Assembly (NCBI GenBank): GCA_964036275.1
Contig: OZ038433.1
Coordinates: forward strand, 3,966,013 to 4,030,012
Source of the DNA: Litoditis marina
Taxonomy: Eukaryota; Nematoda; Chromadorea; Rhabditida; Rhabditidae
Direction of reading: 5' to 3'
Length of the DNA stretch: 64,000 nucleotides
The notes under the pieces were generated by a model, which searched no databases, had not been told where the DNA came from, and was given only the letters and a program-made list of their open reading frames with translations. The stretch's first letter is position 1, and every line of letters starts with the position of its first letter. Shown piece after piece: positions 40,001-52,000 of the stretch. The position numbers and the translations under genes were made by a program.

Positions 40001-43000
40001 ATTCTCTATTATTAGGCGGCTCAGAGCTTCAATTTCACAGATTTTGCGAAAGCTAATTGATTGCTGCTCTGCTCAACTTGAAGATGTAGTCGGTAGCCCC
40101 GACGGTTTTACCAATAGAAGACATATTATCGATACAGCGGTGGACTTTATAACAGTAGCGTTGAAAGATTTGAGTTTGTTTTTCATCCCTCTTTTTTAGC
40201 AGAAGTCCAAGATACCAACTCCTTCTTCATCGTCAGCGACGGCGAAGGAAACAGCTCCACTTGATGAGGTACTTTCCTTATTCTTATAATTGATTGCTTG
40301 TTTGAGTTATTCTGCGTTAGATAACAGAAATTGCAAAAATAACAGTTACTCGCCAACTTTCTCAAGTATAGACTGTTACGAATTTCACAAGAAGTTGATT
40401 AGTGTGAAATTTTAGGATTTTTTTCTTCTGTAGAAGCGCTGCAAATGCTTGGTTGTTGGCTTCGGCATTCGTTTAAAGTGTCAATAAAGACTCGTGTTCA
40501 GAAGTCCGTGGCAAGCACGATCGCCTCTCTTCCTCAAGGATCCAACAACAACAAATTGAAGTGCGGAATGTCGGCGGATACCCTAACCATGATGCACAAT
40601 AGATTTAGGTTGGATAGGCTATTTCTCTATTTCTCCCTCACTTTATAATGTGACCTCGTTGCCGAACATCACCATTGTTCAATTGCCCCTCGAGAATTGC
40701 AGTAGGATACTTTTTTATTATGACTGTGTGCTCGTTGGGAATGATGGTTCATTTGTTTGTGTTCAGACTTCGTATGGCTCGCCAGAACCGTGGTGGTCCG
40801 GAACGTGATATGCGTGGCGTACGTGTAATCCGTGGACCCGACTGGCGCTGGGAAGATCAGGACGGAGAGGCAGAGGGAAGAGTAGTTGGACAGGTGGAAC
40901 ACGGTCAGTTCAGTTCGGAGGGCTAGTCTACTTCAAGCAAAAGTGCATTTGATATGAGGAACACCTAGAATCGATACGGTGGTTTAGCGCGTGTTGTTTT
41001 TCCGACATGGTCTGGAAATTATGGCTAAATACGCACTAGAATACATAAAGCTCAAAAATGGACTTTGCTGGTGTAAAATTATGCATCTTGATGCGTTTCA
41101 ATCGAAAAACAGGTTCCTATTTGAAGAATTCTCGGGTCCTATAAAGTTCACGATTACGCTCACAATTGCTCATGATGCACCATTCAGCCGCTCCCCTTGT
41201 TCAGGTTGGGTGGACGTAGCGTGGGAGAATGGCTACGTGAACTCATATCGTTTCGGAGCGGAGGGTCGTTTCGACATCAAGCGAGTGGACGACAACGCCC
41301 CGCCCACTTCGGCAGTGGCCTCCTCCTCGTCGACGGCCACCATGCTGGAGGCGATGCGCGCGCGCAGTCGCGACCTCATCGCCAAGTCGCGGGAGGCCCG
41401 CGAGTCCGCGTCCCCCCTCACATCATTCGGCTTCAGCTCCCTAGGACCGAAGACGAGGAAGAGTGGAGGTGGGAATTCGATCATAGATAGACAGTACTAC
41501 ATTAATAATAGTGTGTAATAATTGTTTACGACAACTATTCCACCTATTCACTATTGAATGTTACCTTTCTCTTTCTTGTGAGAGTTTTAATAGAGAAACT
41601 GGTTAGGTTTTGACGAATATCATGAAAAGAAAAATAGAATCAAACATTAAGAATATATCGCATTTGATTAGTTATCTCATATTTTTAGCTTCCACACCGC
41701 TGTCTCGATTTGGCGTTAAATCGTCAGTACAAGCCAACACACCTTCCAACAGTGGACCTTCTTCGAGCGGGACTTCCAATATAGGTTGGTATTTTGTCTT
41801 TTGAATAGCATAGTAATATGGCGTTGCCGAAGTCGGAGGTATTCTGTGCTCGGTACCTATTTTTGTGCTCCCGTAATACGCTTTATACATACATTGAGTA
41901 TACATTGAGTTTATTGATAGGCGACATTCTTATTTGAAATTTCAACCTTGTTTTTCGCCGTTTTGTATTCTCTTGCACATTTTATACACTTCTTTGTGAA
42001 ACAGCTGGCTTCCTTGAATATTCTCCTCAATTCAGCTTAACCGTGTTGTGTGTTCAGGCAAGAAGTCGATGTCTACGACGAACCTGGTCGATGACCGATC
42101 GTCGTCTTCTGGCCCCAGTGTGGCCTCCACCGGACAGGCCGCGTCCGCCGAATCCCTTCAACATCAGACGCCGTCCCTCGAGAATCTCCTAGCCAGGTTA
42201 GAACGTTTATTTGTTCAATTGCGGGAGCAGATACAACGATTCAACATCGTCATCTCCTGTCTTCAAAGCGTATTTGTATGGGATGTGAACTTGTAGTTTG
42301 ATGTCCACATGTGACGTGAGTTTAATATTCCAACTGGAAGACAGTGGGATCACACTGCGAACCGAGCAGGATCGTAGAACATGTACATGTTTGCCTTCTA
42401 TGCGTATAATATTGATTGGCATTCAGAGCGAATACGCATGCCTTCGGTCGGATCGCAGAGACGATGGAGAGTTCGGACACGCCCGAACCGGGAATGGCCA
42501 CCCCGCAGCCGATGCCGGAACAAGATGGCGTCTCGGCTGCTAGGTCAGTTGCTTTATGCTCACATTTTGTTTCTACTATTTCTTCTCTTCGTTCTGTGCT
42601 CCAATGGGTATTTTCTTCTGTCGCTGGACTTAGTTCAAGTAGAAATGTTGATTCAAGCTCTCAGTTCAGATATGTTATAGAGCACGGGATTTGATATACG
42701 GGTTTAGATATTAATACTATCAAGCAACTGTGATTCGTCAGAGATATGAAGTAAAATGATATTATTATTATTATTATGTAGTAGTTCAACTGTTCAGCTC
42801 GCACGCCGAGTTGTCTGTCAGCTCGTCTCAATCGTCTGTAGTGGAAACAGTTACTGGTGACACACTGGCCTCAACCCCTACTTCCCAAGGAGATGGCAGC
42901 AAACTGAACAGGTTCGCATCGAATCTCTTCCTATTCACAACTCACTCAGGCCACACGGAACTGAAAGTTCACGCACGGTTGCGCGGACAAGACTTTTTTC

Positions 43001-46000
43001 TGGAAATGGCTATAAAATGATATTCGCGCTAGTCCAAATATACTATCACGTCGTCCTCACGGAAGGAAAAGCTATTAAAATTACATTAAAAAACTTTTTC
43101 TGGAGACTTCTTTGATATGTGTCAGAATCATTCACACCAAATTATATAAAATGACTAGTAACCTTGTAGATTGTATCGCATCTCAGTGTTTGATTGTGTT
43201 GCAGTTTGTCGGTGTCGGCGCCGGACCTGGCTGCTGCCCGCCAGCGCCAACAGTCGAACGACACCTCCGAGATGGACAAGACGGTGGAGGAGGAGGACGA
43301 GGACAATGAACAGGAAGACGAGGAGGATGACGAAGACGACGATGACAGGTGGGGGCGGGGCCTGTCGCGCGGCTGTCAACACTGTCTTCTTGTAAATCGT
43401 ACCCAAAGTACTTGAGAGCACTCATGTTGACAATTCGACATGTTTAAACTAGATTTCAGGCGTTCCGACTTTCATATTAGGACTGTACATGGTCGGTTAC
43501 ACCGTTTTACGAACTTTCTGTTTCTTTCTCTCTCCCCCTCTCTTTTAAATTAAACTATCATTATATAAGTTTACTGAAACGTAGCACGTTCTGTCTTTAT
43601 CTCTTTTGTATAGTTGTCATCATTCCCAATGAGACTTCGGCAACATGTCAAAGAAGTGGCAAATGTAGTTTTCCTGGAAAGTGTGGTAATTGGCTACCTT
43701 TGCAGCACCGACAAGGAGTTTGCGGAGATGATGGCCCAGGCTCTCGGACATGGATCCTCGGATCACGATTCCAGTCTACTCGAGAATCTTAGAGCCGTAT
43801 TGAGCGGTGAGTGGGTTATTCAGGAGTTAATATCATCTATCATACGTTGATTCAGTTCACACCGAAATATCGGTAAGGGACAAGTATGCTTCAAGAAATA
43901 TTTCGTCATTAAAATATTTCACATCTGAAATATTTCGGTACAATATTCCAATTTAACTAAACGCTTAACAAATACGCTCCTCTGCGCTGGTTTTCCGCGA
44001 GTAGCGGTTGTTTTGCTCCCCGCCTGTTCGGGTTTTCACGTCAACTCGTTATTCAATGTTTCGGTCTCCTTCAGATGAGCCAATGGATTTGATCGACGGA
44101 GACGAGATGTCATCTCGAGACGACCCGTCCGCCCAGGGCACCCCGCAGTCGTCGTCCGCCGCACCCACGGGTTCCGCCCTCGCGAAGGCGCCGAAGAAGG
44201 AGAAGTCGTCTCTTAAACAACGTCTCGGCAGCTACGCTGAGGTGCTCAAGGGACTCATGCAGACGGTTAGTCAACAGGGAAGGGAACATTGGGGAAATAG
44301 AAGTACAGTAGGTATAAACAATTTTAAAATTGTTTACACCTTCCTCTAGGAGAAGTTTTTTTTAAATTAGAGATGGTTAATATGGTTAGAGTAGTATTCT
44401 ATCTCCTGGCTATATCATAATTGAGTGACAGAACTAGCGGATTTCTGTAAAGTGTAGAAAATGTTCTACGTCTCACAGGTTTGTATGATGGCTAAAACAT
44501 TAAGCTCGATTAGTCGATTCTACTACGAATAATAATTGACCATTTGGTATATCGCTTCTGAGAATTAAAACGTTACTCAAACGTGTGGTATATCTTATAT
44601 CTCGTTATTCGTGCCGATTTGCAGGTGATGGATCCGAGTAGCTCAGCCCTGGAGGTAGAGGAACTACTCGACGAGGTATTTTCATTATATCTTTCATGTA
44701 CTCATGAGTATGAATAAGAATAACAGATTGGAATGGCACTGGTTCCGTTATCTTCTATCACTCGCACCTTCCATAAAATCATGATATGAAGAATGACAAA
44801 CAAAGGGCTATATCTCAAAGTATTAATTAGAACAGCGTCATCATCATTAGAACGTCGTGAGCGGCTGTATCCCAATTGGTAGTATGACGTTGTTCTCTGC
44901 GAATTTCCCGGTCATTATCGTGAATATTCAGGATGACTACTTTGACGATGAGGATGGGAATGAGGACGACATCGAGGATGACCTGTCGGCCCTTGGTCTG
45001 CCCGTCGAGACACTGGCCTCGGTGTTTGGCGGAGCGAGCAGGACCGACTCCGGGGCATACAAGTTGAACTGGAAACAGGTGAGATAGACTACATCAAACC
45101 GTTCAGACTGTAACTGGGAGGAGTAATCAGTGTATACATGCCTTATAGTAACTCTTCATGAAACCTCTGTTTTTCTATCAAAAAATTGCAAGGCAACTTG
45201 TTTGTTTCTACTACTCTTGCTAATTGGTGAAGGTGGTCATGAATTTACTGTTCAGGTTCACAGGAAAAATACGAAAGTTTCAGTGTTGTAGTACATTTTT
45301 CAACGTCGTTTCTGTTTAGCTCTCGCAAATAATGGGAAGTGGTTTGGAGGCGCGGATGCGAGAGGGACGTGGTGGCGCGGGAGCGGCTGCACGCGGACTT
45401 CGATCCTGGGAGGACGAAATGGTGCTCAAGTGCTCGTTCCAGGTAACTTTTGATCTACCCATAGTCACACGGATTGAAGTAGTTTAGGGAAAATTGTACA
45501 ATTGCCCCCCCCCCTCACCTTAAGTCCCCCCCCCCCCCCCCCGTAGTACTATCACCCCCCCCCCTTCCGATACTAGTCCCTATAGATATTGTAAATGTGG
45601 GGTAATTGTACAATGTCGACGTTTAACAATCACCCCCACAATACAAAGTGGGGGAGGGGTAATCCTAAAATACAAAGTGGGGGGTAATCCAGTAAAGGAC
45701 GTTGTACAATCACCCCCCATTGGAGGTGGGGGGTGATTGTACGACGGACAATTGTACAATATACCCGTAGTTTATACCTTTTCTAGTTTGTGAATGGTTC
45801 AGAATCATATCATTAAAATTTGGAGAAACAGAAACTTTTACTAGTATTTCCAAGAAATTAATTTTCTATTGGTTAGTAACAAGAACAATCTTTTGTCATT
45901 TTTTATATAGGTATTAATTGAGACATGTCTTGCAATGCTCCTACAGCGTAATTTCAAGAATATAAGAGAATTTCGATTCATTTTAATGTTTATGTCGGAC

Positions 46001-49000
46001 TTGTTCTTACATTATTTTGTAGGCCTTGATCCCGGCCTTCGACCCCCGACCCGGCAGAACGAATGTAAACCAGACTCAGGATGTGGAACTACCAGCTGTA
46101 GTACCAGATGCCCCCGGCAACAAGACCGTCTCGGTATGTTATTCAGGATCCGGTTGTGTATATAGCTAGCATTAGGGTGTTTTTTATGTCAACTCATAAA
46201 TTTCGCGTAGTATGTATTGACATGGGCATGGGACATGGTTCAAATATGCAGAAAATTCGGAAAACGGCTTACTTATCAATAATTTGCATATTTTGATAAA
46301 AAAATCATGACCTGTCAATGGTTCAGATTGAGAATTTTCATTTATAGAGCTATTGAAGGGTGTCAATAACCATCGTTGCTATGTTTAATTGATAATTGTG
46401 TTGATCATTCTCGTATTGTTTGAGGCTGACGAGCCACGTCTTCGTCTGTTCCTCCGCGGCCCCAATATGACGGGCGTCGACAATGTGACCCTGGAAATGA
46501 CGGAGGACGGAGACAGTCTCTTCAAATATGTTCAGGACATGATCAATCTCATCCAATGGGGATCGGTCAGTCACTTTGCCAGCCACACATAGTCTTGCTA
46601 TTGTTATATTCTATCTTCTGATAGTATCAGTGGACAATCTTGTTCGGAACTGTGAAAATTATGATTAGAAAAGAAATCGATTTACCCTAATAGATTGAAA
46701 ATTCAGTCAAGAAATGAGCAAACAAGATTGGGGATTGAGTTATTTATACACATAATGTGCAACGGGATAGGTTAAGAATGTCGAAAATAACATTGACTGA
46801 AGAAAAAAATAAAATTAATAAAAGAAAAGGAGAGGAAAGGAAAATATAAATACAAATCCCCTTGGGGTCATATACAATCGTAATGGTAATTCAAGGTTTG
46901 TCTTGACGGCCAAATGTCTTGACGGCTTGAATTTCCGCTTCGTGTCACAAAAATGCCTTAACTTGCTTCAAAATTCATATATTTCAAAAAACTGTTTTGT
47001 GTTTCATATCATATTCGAAAGAACTCACGACCAATAATGACATTTTAAATCTTGTAATATCGCGCACGCGCGCACGCGACGCGACAAAAATTTTGAAAGT
47101 AGGTTTTATCGGACAAAAATTGGAGAACGGATGTAATCATACTTGCTGAAGCCGAATACTATTTTAAATTTTTGAACACGCGTGCACGCGACGCGACAGA
47201 ATTCTTAAAATGGTACAAAAACGTACGAAACTCGACGAACGGGTGTAGTTAACACAACTTTCAAAATGTACATGTCGGACGTGAAAATTTTTTGCGTTGT
47301 GGCTATTGAACAAATGCACACAACATATCATCCAGAGACTTTTTTGAGTGCACCATTTCGCATCTTCGAATCTCAAATTTTAAAAATTTCCGGAACGTGA
47401 AATGTTTAAACTTCAAAGCTTGATAAAAGGGTCGTGCAAAATCAAACGGGCCAAAAAATCATGTACTACTAATCTACAACGAGCTATTCCGTCCAAATCA
47501 CTCACTTACACCTACCATGATTTAACACTAATATTGATTATCGATTATTTACCTAGGGCGTTTTCAACAAAAATTTCACTTTTAAAACGTGTTTTTCTCG
47601 AAAAACGCCCCTCTAACTCCTATTTTGAACACAACTTTTCCATAGCAGAATTTGGTGATCTACATTTTGATGTGCGCGAAATTTGCATAAATAGTCTCTT
47701 TCGCCCGTAAATCGAACAATACGAACCAAAAATCCGTTATTTTTGATTTGGGAGCTTCGTTTTGGTTGGAATCGTCTAATTTTTGGCATACCACATAAGA
47801 ACCCTATTCGAAATATACCATGAACTTTTGAACGAAAACAGTGCACGAAAACGTGCGTTATTCGTGCACTCGTTCCGTACCTTGATGCACGATAAAAATC
47901 CTACAATTTCAAGCACACCAATGAGTTTCTCATACTCGATTTACCCCAGACTGTAGACTTTTTCCATTTTTAACACTATATAACCGAGATATAACCGTTT
48001 TAAAAACTCAAAAAGTTGGAAAACCATCCCCTTGGGGTCATATACAATCGTAATGGTAATTCAAGGTTTGTCTTGACGGCCAAATGTCTTGACGGCTTGA
48101 ATTTCCGCTTCGTGTCACAAAAATGCCTTAACTTGCTTCAAAATTCATATATTTCAAAAAACTGTTTTGTGTTTCATATCATATTCGAAAGAACTCACGA
48201 CCAATAATGACATTTTAAATCTTGTAATATCGCGCACGCGCGCACGCGACGCGACAAAAATTTTGAAAGTAGGTTTTATCGGACAAAAATTGGAGAACGG
48301 ATGTAATCATACTTGCTGAAGCCGAATACTATTTTAAATTTTTGAACACGCGTGCACGCGACGCGACAGAATTCTTAAAATGGTACAAAAACGTACGAAA
48401 CTCGACGAACGGGTGTAGTTAACACAACTTTCAAAATGTACATGTCGGACGTGAAAATTTTTTGCGTTGTGGCTATTGAACAAATGCACACAACATATCA
48501 TCCAGAGACTTTTTTGAGTGCACCATTTCGCATCTTCGAATCTCAAATTTTAAAAATTTCCGGAACGTGAAATGTTTAAACTTCAAAGCTTGATAAAAGG
48601 GTCGTGCAAAATCAAACGGGCCAAAAAATCATGTACTACTAATCTACAACGAGCTATTCCGTCCAAATCACTCACTTACACCTACCATGATTTAACACTA
48701 ATATTGATTATCGATTATTTACCTAGGGCGTTTTCAACAAAAATTTCACTTTTAAAACGTGTTTTTCTCGAAAAACGCCCCTCTAACTCCTATTTTGAAC
48801 ACAACTTTTCCATAGCAGAATTTGGTGATCTACATTTTGATGTGCGCGAAATTTGCATAAATAGTCTCTTTCGCCCGTAAATCGAACAATACGAACCAAA
48901 AATCCGTTATTTTTGATTTGGGAGCTTCGTTTTGGTTGGAATCGTCTAATTTTTGGCATACCACATAAGAACCCTATTCGAAATATACCATGAACTTTTG

Positions 49001-52000
49001 AACGAAAACAGTGCACGAAAACGTGCGTTATTCGTGCACTCGTTCCGTACCTTGATGCACGATAAAAATCCTACAATTTCAAGCACACCAATGAGTTTCT
49101 CATACTCGATTTACCCCAGACTGTAGACTTTTTCCATTTTTAACACTATATAACCGAGATATAACCGTTTTAAAAACTCAAAAAGTTGGAAAACCATCCC
49201 CTTGGGGTCATATACAATCGTAATTGTAATTCAAGAAAACGTTGCACGCTGTACAACGTTGCACAGCGTTTGCGGAGCTTCATTTCAGGAAAAATGCCAT
49301 AACTTGCTTCAAAATTCATATATTCCAAAAAACTTTTTTTTGTTTCGTGTCTACATCAAGAGATCTATTCGAATATCGTAAAAATAATTGAATACAACTC
49401 ATTGTTTGTTGAGTTTTCGATCAGAATGACATTTGACGCGCTAATCATAGCTCTGTATGATTAGAAACCTTAGTATTAGAACGTATTGAATATGAAAATA
49501 ATTTGATGGACTACAACGTAAGAAGGTCTCATCTTTCGAATGGAAAAAGTTCTAAATTATAAAACTTCGTGGTTTTTAAGAAACTGGCTCTCTTTTAAAA
49601 TTTTCCGGTTTCACCATTTCGACACGCCTTGTAAACTGAGTCGTAACTCATGTCAATTGTGACTTTATCAGTTGAAGTTAGTTTGTCCTCCTTTCCTGGA
49701 ACCTCTTCTTTCTAAAAATATTCACAAATTCTTGTTATAATGATTGAGTCGTGCGTAACGAGTTGTTTTTCACGAGAAAGGCCGCAAATTTTCAGTAAAA
49801 ATGCTCGTATTCAGTCAGTTTTCAACATTCTTCCATAAAATAAACGGCATATAACTCAGAACTCACTTTTAAAAAGGAAATGATATTCATACCTTGTAAA
49901 AGTCAATAAGAAAAATGTTAGTACCTCATTGCTTAGGCCGGACTGCACCAAACAGTTTTGACTCAAATACAACAAATAAAATATTATCTGATAGAAAAAA
50001 TTATCATGTATGTCTCTGTAAAATTTGATGGAATTATCTTCATGAAGAGTCCATCAAGATCGTGAAACTTGGCGTAACCAAATGTAGGTGTGCATAGCTG
50101 GCGTTTACTGTGCCATAGGCAAAATGGGGCAGCGTAATTAGCAATTATAATAACGACCACATCCTTGCTATGTAAAACACAAATCATAGTCAGCAATGTT
50201 TGACAGCTTGTAACGATAAAGCATGTTTTAATACCTCAGCGAAATACGTTTGCAGATCTTACAAAAACGTGAAACATTTTAGCAATAAGTTGGCACGTGT
50301 AAAATTTAACGAAATACGTGGGCAGGCCTAACAAAACGTGGATCTTTTTGACAGTACAATGTCACGTGTTGAACTCGACGAACTACGTTGGCAGGCCTTA
50401 CAAAAACGAGAAGCATTTTAGCAGTAAGTTAGCATGTGTAAAATTTAACGAAACACGTAGACAGGCCTCACAAAACGTGAAACATTTTACCACTAAGTGA
50501 ACACGTGTTGCATTCCACGAAATACGTTGGCAGGCGTTACAAAAACGTGAAACATTTCAGCAGTAAGTTGGCACGCGTTCAATTCAATGAGTATGGTGTA
50601 GGTCTCGCATATACGTGTAAACTTTTTGACAGTACAATGACACGCGTTTGTATCAACAAAATACGTGTGCAGTCCTTACAAAAACAGTTCCCTCTTTAGT
50701 AGTAAGTTGACAAGCGTTAAATTTAACAAAATAGGTTAACGACCTAACAATTACGTGGACGTTTTTGTATGTCGTTGAATGTCATCAAAAGTTAGTTTAT
50801 TCATCGCAATGTAGGCATATTTGGTATCGTTTTGTATAAAACTGTCAAGGTACTGTATCATTTGAAATTTATCAACTGTGGGCGCGCACAGGTCCTCTGT
50901 AGAATAAAGGTACCGTATCATTTGAAAATTACAAATTGTACGTGCGCACAGGTCCTGTGTGGAATAAAGGTACTGTATCATTGGAAATTCATCAACTGTG
51001 CACGCGCGCAGGTCCTGCGTGGAATAAAGGTACTGTATAATTTGAACACAATCGTGAAAATGCTTGATATTGAACATTTTTCGAGGATTTTTTTCTACAA
51101 TTTAACAGGGATGCAGAATATACTTTTTTATAAAACGCCCGCGCGCGTGCACGCAACGCGATAAGGAGTTACAAATTAGGTTTACCAGTACGAAAATTAG
51201 CAAACGAATGTAATCGTATTTGCTCATGCTTAACACAATTATAAATTTTGAAAAAACGCGCGCGCGTGCACGCGACGCGAAAAAAATTCAAATTAGGTTT
51301 AACAGTACGAAATCTGGAAAACGGAGGTGTAAGTGCATGCCGAATGACATATATTCCCAGGCCACACGACAACCATGAAAAAAGTCGATCTTTCGCAAAC
51401 CCATGGCACGGGCTTCGTATAACGGAGAATAGTCATGTTTGGTATCGTTTTGTACAGAATTTTACGAGTAATATACAAGACTTACAACTGCTAGACGCCG
51501 CAGGCGTCTAGTCATTTACATATACAATTCGTTCAGAAGTGTGAACGAGGTCGTCGTGTGTGGGAGCCCACCTATACCCTTATCTACGAGGACGCGTCCC
51601 TTCCCTCTCTGCTCGCCGCCCAAGATCTGCCCAGTGAAGAGGTGTCTCCCTCTGTATGCGAGGTAACCACTTTCATACATATTCTCGGATTCGGAAAATT
51701 GTCTTCTAGAAGTTGGTAGCGGTACTGTACAGCACGCTGGCTACTTGCGCTCCCTAGTTGAAACAAGTAATATCTCTCTGGTGCAGTGTTTTGCAATATT
51801 GAATAAAGTCAGATTACGAATGATATATGCTTGTTTCTCACATAAATATTTTGATATAAAGTCCTAAAAAGCCCAGCAATGGTTCCGTGGTTGTTTCTGC
51901 TTGAACTTTGTATTTGCAGAGTCTAGAGGTTATTGGTCTGTTGTCGCGTGTTGTTGAAAGACTGCCGGACGCCCAGATTAGTCCTCAAGTATTCATTAGT

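Noticed and set aside
47164..48880. Repeated 70- and 102-codon frames in the tandem units
   Set aside because: Identical because the DNA is duplicated; no protein features or starts that make sense.
50235..50760. CRISPR-like regular array
   Set aside because: Units vary throughout and there are no constant repeats with unique spacers; the host is a eukaryote.
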